From Megascapheus bottae (taxonomy: Eukaryota > Chordata > Mammalia > Rodentia > Geomyidae): DNA of 64,000 nt. This document shows positions 56,060 through 64,000 of this stretch, piece by piece; the stretch's first letter is position 1, and each line of letters begins with the position of its first letter. Made by a program: the position numbers and the translations under genes. The stretch spans positions 41,843,501-41,907,500 of the forward strand of contig JANJXV010000006.1 of NCBI GenBank assembly GCA_024803745.1, in the 5' to 3' direction. The notes beneath the pieces were generated by a model, which searched no databases, was not told where the DNA came from, and saw nothing but the letters and a program-made list of their open reading frames with translations.

Positions 56060-57650
56060 AAATTATCTGTCTTTTTTTTTTTAGAGTATACCCAAACTTA
56101 AATTATCTTTAAGTCATTGTACAAAGTCATTTTAATTCAACAGGACAGTTTATGGGTAAAGTGGCTCTTGGTCAATGTCACCCCTCCCATCCCGCCCAAC
56201 CCACCCATCTCCTCAAGTTCCTTGCTTCCATTTTCCCCTATGGGCACTGAATATTATGACTGAACTGATCCGCCCTTCCTCTCTCCATTCATATGTCCAC
56301 CCGCCCTGTCCTTTGACCTCTCCTCACTCTGCTAAAACATCTTCCAGCTTTCTGATATTCATTTTGTTAAACTATAAATTAGTTGTTCAAAGGCATTATA
56401 CCATTGGAATGACTCCCTGTGTTTACCATACTTCAGTCATTTTTTAAATGTATATATGCGTACGGTCTTGTTTATGCTTTCAAATATTTTTATAATTTAG
56501 AACCAACTTTTTCTTTCAAGAGAAAGAAAACTTTAGTTCCATGTGCCCTTTTTGCGTTTTTGTCTTTCCTCCTCCTCCTCCTCCTCCTCCTCCTTCTTCT
56601 TCTTCTTCTTTGTCAGTCCTGGGCTTGAAGTCAGGACCTGATCTCTGTCCTTAGACTTTCTCAAAGCTAGTGCTGTACTACTTGAGCCACAGCATCACTT
56701 CTGGCTTTTTCTATGCATGAGATACTGAGGAATCGAACCTGGGTCTTCGTGTATGCTATGCAAGCACTCTACCACTAGGCCAAACTCCCAGCCTGTGCCC
56801 TTTATGTTTCTGAGCTTTACATATGACACTTGATGTGAGTTTTTTCAGGTCTCCCCATTTTTTTTTCTTTTTAAATTGTAATTAACAGAAGGGTTACAGT
56901 TATATTCACCAGATAGAGGGTACATTACTTCACACACTGATACTCCTTTTCATGTTTTTGTCCCCATTTCCCTCCCCAGGTCTATCCATTTTGAGACTGG
57001 GATTCTTGTGTCAGGAGAGGCGTTGTTCCCAGGAGAATGGATGGGAAGAGGGAAGAGCTAAGCCCAGAAGTGCTCTTGATGGCCTAGTAAGCCTGATCCT
57101 ATGGGGAAGGCTGATGTGTGAATTGCACAGCAGAATAACTGCTCCTCTGGGGTAGGCTCCAGAGTGCCACAGGATGGAGAACGTTCTGTAGAAAAGGGCA
57201 AGTGTGAACCGTAAGGTGCCATTAGACATACTCAGAGCAGCTGGGGGTGGGATGGGGATGGGACAGGAGGGGGCACTGGCTTCTGGGGTCTGGATGGAGC
57301 TACAGCAGCACTCACTACAGAAGGCATGTTGGCATCTGTGGAATAGGGCCTAAGTGTACATGTGTGTGCTTGCACAGCAGGGAACCCAAAGAATAAAGCC
57401 CTTTAGTCCTTATCCTGAAGGCGCAGACCTCTTGTGGGATTTGAGGATAAAACTATATTCCAATATAACTGATTTCTTTCGCAACATTTTGCATTTCAGT
57501 TGACATAGCTTCAACCTTAGAGAGAAGTGGGGATCCATTGGCTTCACCAGATAGTCAAGGATCTGTGGTATACATAAAAGAAAGATGAGGACAACCAAGT
57601 GGCAACTGTGCTTTCCTTGGAAGTGTGGGGTAGGGAGAAGTAGACTCTAG
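56060..57650. repeat. Trinucleotide tract, ID SINE, antisense LINE-1 tail and G-rich DNA
   Basis: 56090-56560 is unassigned and C-rich in part. (CCT)n/(TTC)n at 56567-56610 is followed by ID, minus, 56611-56794. An antisense LINE-1 3' end lies at about 56868-56985, similar to 53085-53200. The G-run cluster is at 57243-57273. The remaining DNA is unique. Confidence 0.65.
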
Positions 57651-58672
57651 GTTGGTTGTGCCAGGACTTAAACTTAGGGTCTTACACTCTTGCTTAGCTT
57701 TTTTCTCAAGGTTACTCTACCACTTGAGCCATGCCTCCAACGTAGCATTTGTACTGGTTCATTGGAGATATTTTCTGGGACTTTTCTGCTTGGGTTGGCT
57801 TTGAAATGTGATCCTCAGATCTCATCCTCTTAGTAACTAGGATTGCGTATGTGAGTCACTGGTGCCTGGCTATTATTATTATTGCCAGTCCTGGGGCTTG
57901 AAGTCAGGGCCTGAGCACTGTCCTTGGGCTTTCTCAAGGCTAGAGCTCTACCATTTGAGCCACAGCACCACTTCCAGCTTTTTCTGTGTGTGGTACTGAG
58001 GAATCCAACCCAAGTCATTGTGTATGCCAGGCAAACACTCTACCACTAAGTCAAATTCGCAGCCCCTGGCTCTTGTTATTATTATTTTTTGGCTCTTATT
58101 ATTATTCTTTTGTGGGTCATGGGGCTTGGATTTTGGGGCCTGGGTGCTGTCTTGGGGTAGGCTACCACCCTACCCCAGGGCCTGGGCGCTGTCCCTGAGC
58201 TCTTCAGCTTAAGGCTACTGCCCTACCCCTTTAGTCACAGCACCACTTCCAGTTTTCTAGTGGTTAATTGGAGATAAGAGTCACATATTCTTTAGTGCCC
58301 TGGCTGGCTTTGAACTGAGGTCCTCAGATCTCAGCCTCCTGAGTAGCTAGGATCACAGGCGTGAGCCACCATGCCAGGCTTGGCTCTTATTTTTGAATAT
58401 CCTTTTATAGTTTTAATATGTGTATGGATGGCATTCTAAAAAAGATTTAAAAATTGCCAGGCACTGGTGGCTCACACCTGTAAACTTAAGAGACTGAGAT
58501 AGGAGGACCACGGTTTGAAGCCAGCCCAGGCAGCAAAATTCACGACTCTTACCTCCAATTAACTACCCAAAAAGCCTGAAGTGTAGCTGTTGCACAAGTG
58601 GTATAGTGTTATCATTGAGCACAAAAGCTCAGCAACTACCCTCAGGCCCCAGGATTGGCACTCATACAAAAA
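57651..58672. repeat. SINE cluster with nested copies
   Basis: Composite, minus, about 57655-57870; ID, minus, about 57885-58068; composite, minus, about 58105-58382, with an internal duplication; composite, plus, about 58455-58670. Confidence 0.75.
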
Positions 58673-59990
58673 AAATATACTTCCAAATTACTCACTGTTC
58701 CAAAGAACCAGGGAAGACAAAAAGAGAAACAGCAAATGTAAGGAAACATCTTCCGTACATGAACTTGATTTTTTTTTTCTGTGGCTTCTTTTCAGTTTCA
58801 GTGTCTGGATTGCCTTTTCTGTTTTATATCATTTTCCTGATTGCTAATATCCCTTTCTTGTCTCTCTAATGTCTGCATTTAATTTTGAAGCTGCTTTAGC
58901 ACAGTCACACTTCGGGTGGAACTTGCATAATGATCTTATACTAATTTTTGCCCCAATTTCTTATCAGATGATCATGAAAGATAGTCAATTCTTACCATAT
59001 AGGCATATATTTACAAAACAGACACCTTTAATTTGCATAACATTTTTGTGAATTAAAAGCATGCCTTGAAATGAAGAAGCTATTTTCATAATGAGAATAA
59101 AATTTGGGGGGCTGTTTCTCAGATTCTTCAGGGTTTTTAATCAGAATACACCTCAGGACCACATTTGATAGCTCCTTTATTTATAATCCATTTATAAAAA
59201 GTCAAGATTTACTGAATGCTATCTCTTGGGATTTTTAAAATGGATGTGCCACTCTCTGGTACTTTTGTTGCTAAGGGAGCTCACATCTGCCCTGAAAAAC
59301 CTTCCCGTGGAGCAATGTCAGCAACGATAAATGAATGAGAGTGCACACGGTTCTGGAATAATAGAGCAATTTGGCTACAGGATGACATCATCTTTTTTGC
59401 TGTTGCATCTGCCAGTCTAAGGAGTGAGACGTCCACTGGAGCTAGAGAATGAATTACAAGGACAGCACACTGGCAAGGTGGGATGAAACAAAAAAAAGAA
59501 AGAAAGAAAGAAAGAAAAAAAAGAAACATTCATGAATCGATCCACACAATGTATTTGTTTTTCTTGACCTAATTTAAGATATCATAATTTTGTATTAGGA
59601 AGAAAGGGGCATAGCTTATTTCCTAATGGCTTATTTGCTGTAGATTCACGTGTGTACCACCAGAGTCTAATGAAGGAATATTGTAATTGATTCTGGTCTT
59701 GAAGGGCTCATTTCAATGCTAGCAAACACAATGCCTTTGTCAGGTAGAGCTGCTGTCTGGCTCCCACATGCTTCCCTGGTGATACCAGAGGAGGATTTGC
59801 TGGGTTGTATCTATTTACCAAGTGGAGGAGCCCCCTAAAAATGGTGTGCCTGGAGGAGAGTGTTTTGTGTAACTCTTGGTTCTGGAGAAGAAGTGTCCTT
59901 TTGTATGTTTGAAACTGACCCTGGCTTTGCAGCCGGGGCTGGCATGAAACTTGATCTTCCTAACAATTGCTTTGGACACCAACTCTGTGT
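58673..59990. other. Unique, SINE-free stretch
   Basis: About 1.3 kb without a recognisable SINE, apart from (GAAA)n at 59493-59525. No exon recognised. SINE-free blocks this long are uncommon here, so a conserved non-coding element is possible. Confidence 0.45.
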
Positions 59991-59994
59991 ATGT

Positions 59995-59995
<1 letters not shown>

Positions 59996-60037
<42 letters not shown>
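59996..60037. repeat. (GT)n microsatellite
   Basis: About twenty GT units, directly followed by a composite SINE on the minus strand (about 60040-60255). Confidence 0.92.
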
Positions 60038-60038
<1 letters not shown>

Positions 60039-60039
60039 G

Positions 60040-60600
60040 GTCTTGGTCTTGGGGCTTGAACACTGGGCAGTGTCCTTGAACTCTTGTCAAATGCTAGTAT
60101 TTTGCTCTGTTTCTAGCAGCTTTTTGGTGGATAATTGGAGATAAAAGTCTCATAGACTTTCTTTCTCTGGGCTAGATTTGAACTACTACCTTCAGATCTC
60201 AGCTTTCTGGGTGGATAGGATTCCAGATATGAGTCATCAATGTCAAGCTCTGATGTCAACCTTTAAAACTGTCATTAGAGGGACTGGGAGCATGGCCCAG
60301 TAGTAGAGCGCTCACCTAGCATGCACAAAGCCCTAGGTTTGATTCCTCAGTACCTCATACACAGAAAAAGCCAGAGTGGTGCTCTGACTCTAGTGGTAGA
60401 GTGCTAGCCTTGAGAAAGCCCAAGAACAGTGCCTAGGCCCCGAGTTCAAGCTCCAGTACTGGCAAAAAAGTTGTCATTGGATTTTTAGGACAAGGTCTTG
60501 CTGTGTATTCTAGGCTGGCCTGGAACTTGCGATCCTCCTGTCTTAGCCTTCTGCATGTTGGGTGACAGATATGTTCTACCACACCTGGCTCTGTCAGTTT
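60040..60600. repeat. SINE trio
   Basis: Composite, minus, about 60040-60250; ID, plus, about 60278-60468; B1, minus, about 60482-60598 (CTAGGCTGGCCTGGAACTTG). Confidence 0.78.
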
Positions 60601-61240
60601 TAAAGAATGCAACCTCCAAACCCATTTCTTTGCTTTTTATTGTTCACAGGCAACAGATAAATTCCTATAAAGGTATTGAGAAAGGAATAAATATTGCAAT
60701 AGAGTTAATCAAACAAATTTCAAATCTAGATTGAGAAGTCATGAAAGGAAGGGAGAAACAGAAACAGGTAAAAGAGAACTTTGGAAATAAAATGAGCAGT
60801 TGATTATTGAAAAGAAAATCTGCTGTTTGAGTAAAGATCAAAGAGCTTTCCATGTTGGCTCTTCGCATGGCTGAGCCTTTTTTTGAGCAAAGTCTCAAGA
60901 TCAAGAAGCCAGGAAGAGTACAATTTCAATTAGTGGTAATGAGAATTAAAAAAAATCAACAGCAAAGTTACAAGGCAATTTTATTTCCAAAGCATGTTTG
61001 TGTATATCACACATAACATGTTTTCACAAATACCATTTTTAACATAGGATTTATTTGCAGAAGCTATTTTTGTGGCCGAGAGAACAAATGGTTCATCGAA
61101 ATAGAAGTTTGCTGATTTGGTTTCAAAGAATTCTATTTTATAAAAAATTCCTTAAAACAGATGGGATCAGAAGTCCCTAATGCAGAGCAGGAGTATCAGG
61201 TAATGGAAATATTCTTTTGGTATATTATGCTTTATGCTTT
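60601..61240. other. Unique, AT-rich stretch
   Basis: No repeat or gene seen. Confidence 0.5.
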
Positions 61241-61242
61241 AA

Positions 61243-61280
<38 letters not shown>

Positions 61281-61610
61281 CCATGTATAAGCTAGTATTA
61301 GGGCTAATACACTCAGCTTTCTTTTGCTTCTGGCTCTTGCCCAACTACTTGATCCACACCTCTAGTTCTTTTTTTTTTTTGTGGATTATGTGCATGAACT
61401 AGGTCTGGACACTGTCCCTGAGCTCTTCAGCTCAAGACTACCACCCTACCCTTGAGCCAAGCCCCACTTCCTGTTTTCTAGAGGTTAATTGGAGATAAGA
61501 GCCTCGGGTTCTTTTGTGCTCGGGCTGCCTTTGAACCTTGATCCTCAGATCTCAGCCTCCTGAGTAGCTAGGATTACAGGCGTGAGCCACTATGCCTGGC
61601 TTAGTTCTGG
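61241..61610. repeat. (GT)n and composite SINE
   Basis: (GT)n at 61243-61278; composite, minus, about 61378-61602, of the subfamily with CAAGCCCCACTTCCTGTTTT. Confidence 0.82.
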
Positions 61611-62900
<1,290 letters not shown>

Positions 62901-64000
62901 GCCTCCTGAGTAGCTAGGATTATAGGTATAAACCACAGGCACCCGGCCTCATTCTCCTATTCTAACAGGTAGTAGGGTACCCATGTCAACGTAAGCTTCG
63001 TTACGACAGCACAACATTTAACCAAGATGCTGGTACTGATGATGGTGACTCAGATTACTTGATTCTCCTGCTTCCCTTCCTTTTTTGGTACCGAGGATTT
63101 AATGCAGGGTCTTAAACATATATAATGAGGCATGTGTTGGGGATTGAATCCATGGCCTCATGTATGCTAGGAAAGTATTCTACCTCTTGGACCATGCCTC
63201 CATCACTAGTTTGATTTTCTATTCTTACACATTTACTGGAGTATGCAGATTGCCCTTAATGAAAATTTAGTAAAGACTTCATTAAGTATAGTCTTCAGCC
63301 TCCTGTCTTGTCTGCCTTGATATTTTACAACTTTTTTTTTTCTTTGTGCCATTCCTGGGACTTGAATTCTGGTCCTGTGTGCTTCTCCTGAGCTTTGTTT
63401 TGCTCCAGGCTAGCACTCTACCACAGCTTGAGCCATGGCTCTAACCTCTGGCTTTTTTTTTTGGTAGTTAATTGGAAATAAGAGTCTCACTTTCCTACCC
63501 AGGCTGGCTTCTAACCATGATCCTCAGATCTCAGACTCCTGAGTAGCTCAATTACGGATATGAGCTATTGGCACCTGGTGAGTTTGGCAAGTTTTGACAA
63601 AGTTTTACGTAAGGAAAATTTCTAGTGTCTTAAAATGTGCTCACAAAATGAGAGTTTTAGTATTCTTACTTTGTGTGCTACATTATTTGAAAAAGTCTCA
63701 TCCAATGAGATGCAAATGTACTGTGTTTCAGAGATGGTGGGGTGGTGGTGGGGCCTTACCAGCCTGTTCCTCCCTGTCCTGCCCCACCATGTTACTGAGA
63801 TTTGAGAACCTGAGCATTCAGCATGTGCATTGCAGATGGCTCTGGGGACCTTGCATTTGCTTCTATTCAATTTGTAAGGAGTTTGTGTTCCATGAATTTG
63901 CATTAAGTTTCAAGTTAGACTCAATAAACCTAAATACCGAGAGAAATTCTGTCTGATCCATTCAGCCCTTGGAACTTGTCAGAAACCCCAAAATTGGCTT
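62901..64000. repeat. Right edge: SINE fragments and unique DNA
   Basis: Composite end, minus, about 62901-62947; ID-like, minus, about 63080-63205; composite, minus, about 63345-63580. 63590-64000 is unique, with no gene recognised. Confidence 0.65.

Overview
The window is mammalian nuclear DNA. It holds split genes with GT-AG introns, two CpG-island promoters, LINE-1 fragments, two solo LTRs and a very dense load of SINEs. The commonest SINE is a tRNA-derived, ID-like dimer. The second is a composite with a 7SL/B1-like left part and an ID-like right part. This combination points to a rodent outside the mouse/rat family. From memory it most resembles Geomyoidea (pocket mice, kangaroo rats, pocket gophers); that placement is an inference.

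Layout. (1) 1-4742, minus strand: the first five coding exons of CCNB1 (cyclin B1, residues 1-235), with the remainder beyond the left edge. Its G2/M-type promoter and CpG island lie at about 4380-5110. (2) 5.1-14.7 kb: spacer with SINEs, a frameshifted processed pseudogene of a C16orf46-like gene (6568-7772), an antisense LINE-1 piece (about 9604-9960) and a 5'-truncated LINE-1 with a 16-bp target-site duplication (10469-11505). (3) 14.7-44.8 kb, minus strand: all sixteen coding exons of SLC30A5 (zinc transporter ZnT5). They join without a break into 765 residues plus stop. The CpG-island promoter at about 44.48-45.2 kb carries an exact TGACGTGG unfolded-protein-response motif. (4) 45.2-64 kb: no gene recognised. 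It holds SINEs, a roughly 680-bp repeat with inverted ends, a solo LTR nested in a SINE, antisense LINE-1 tails, long microsatellites and unique stretches.

The two genes lie head to tail on the same strand, the order I recall for human 5q13. CCNB1 is the mitotic partner of CDK1. SLC30A5 loads zinc into the early secretory pathway. I see no functional link beyond adjacency.

I found no undescribed gene system. The observations most worth a second look are a recurrent SINE subfamily with an internal duplication, the nested insertions that date the SINE families, a weak splice donor in SLC30A5, lineage residue changes in both proteins, and two G-quadruplex candidates.
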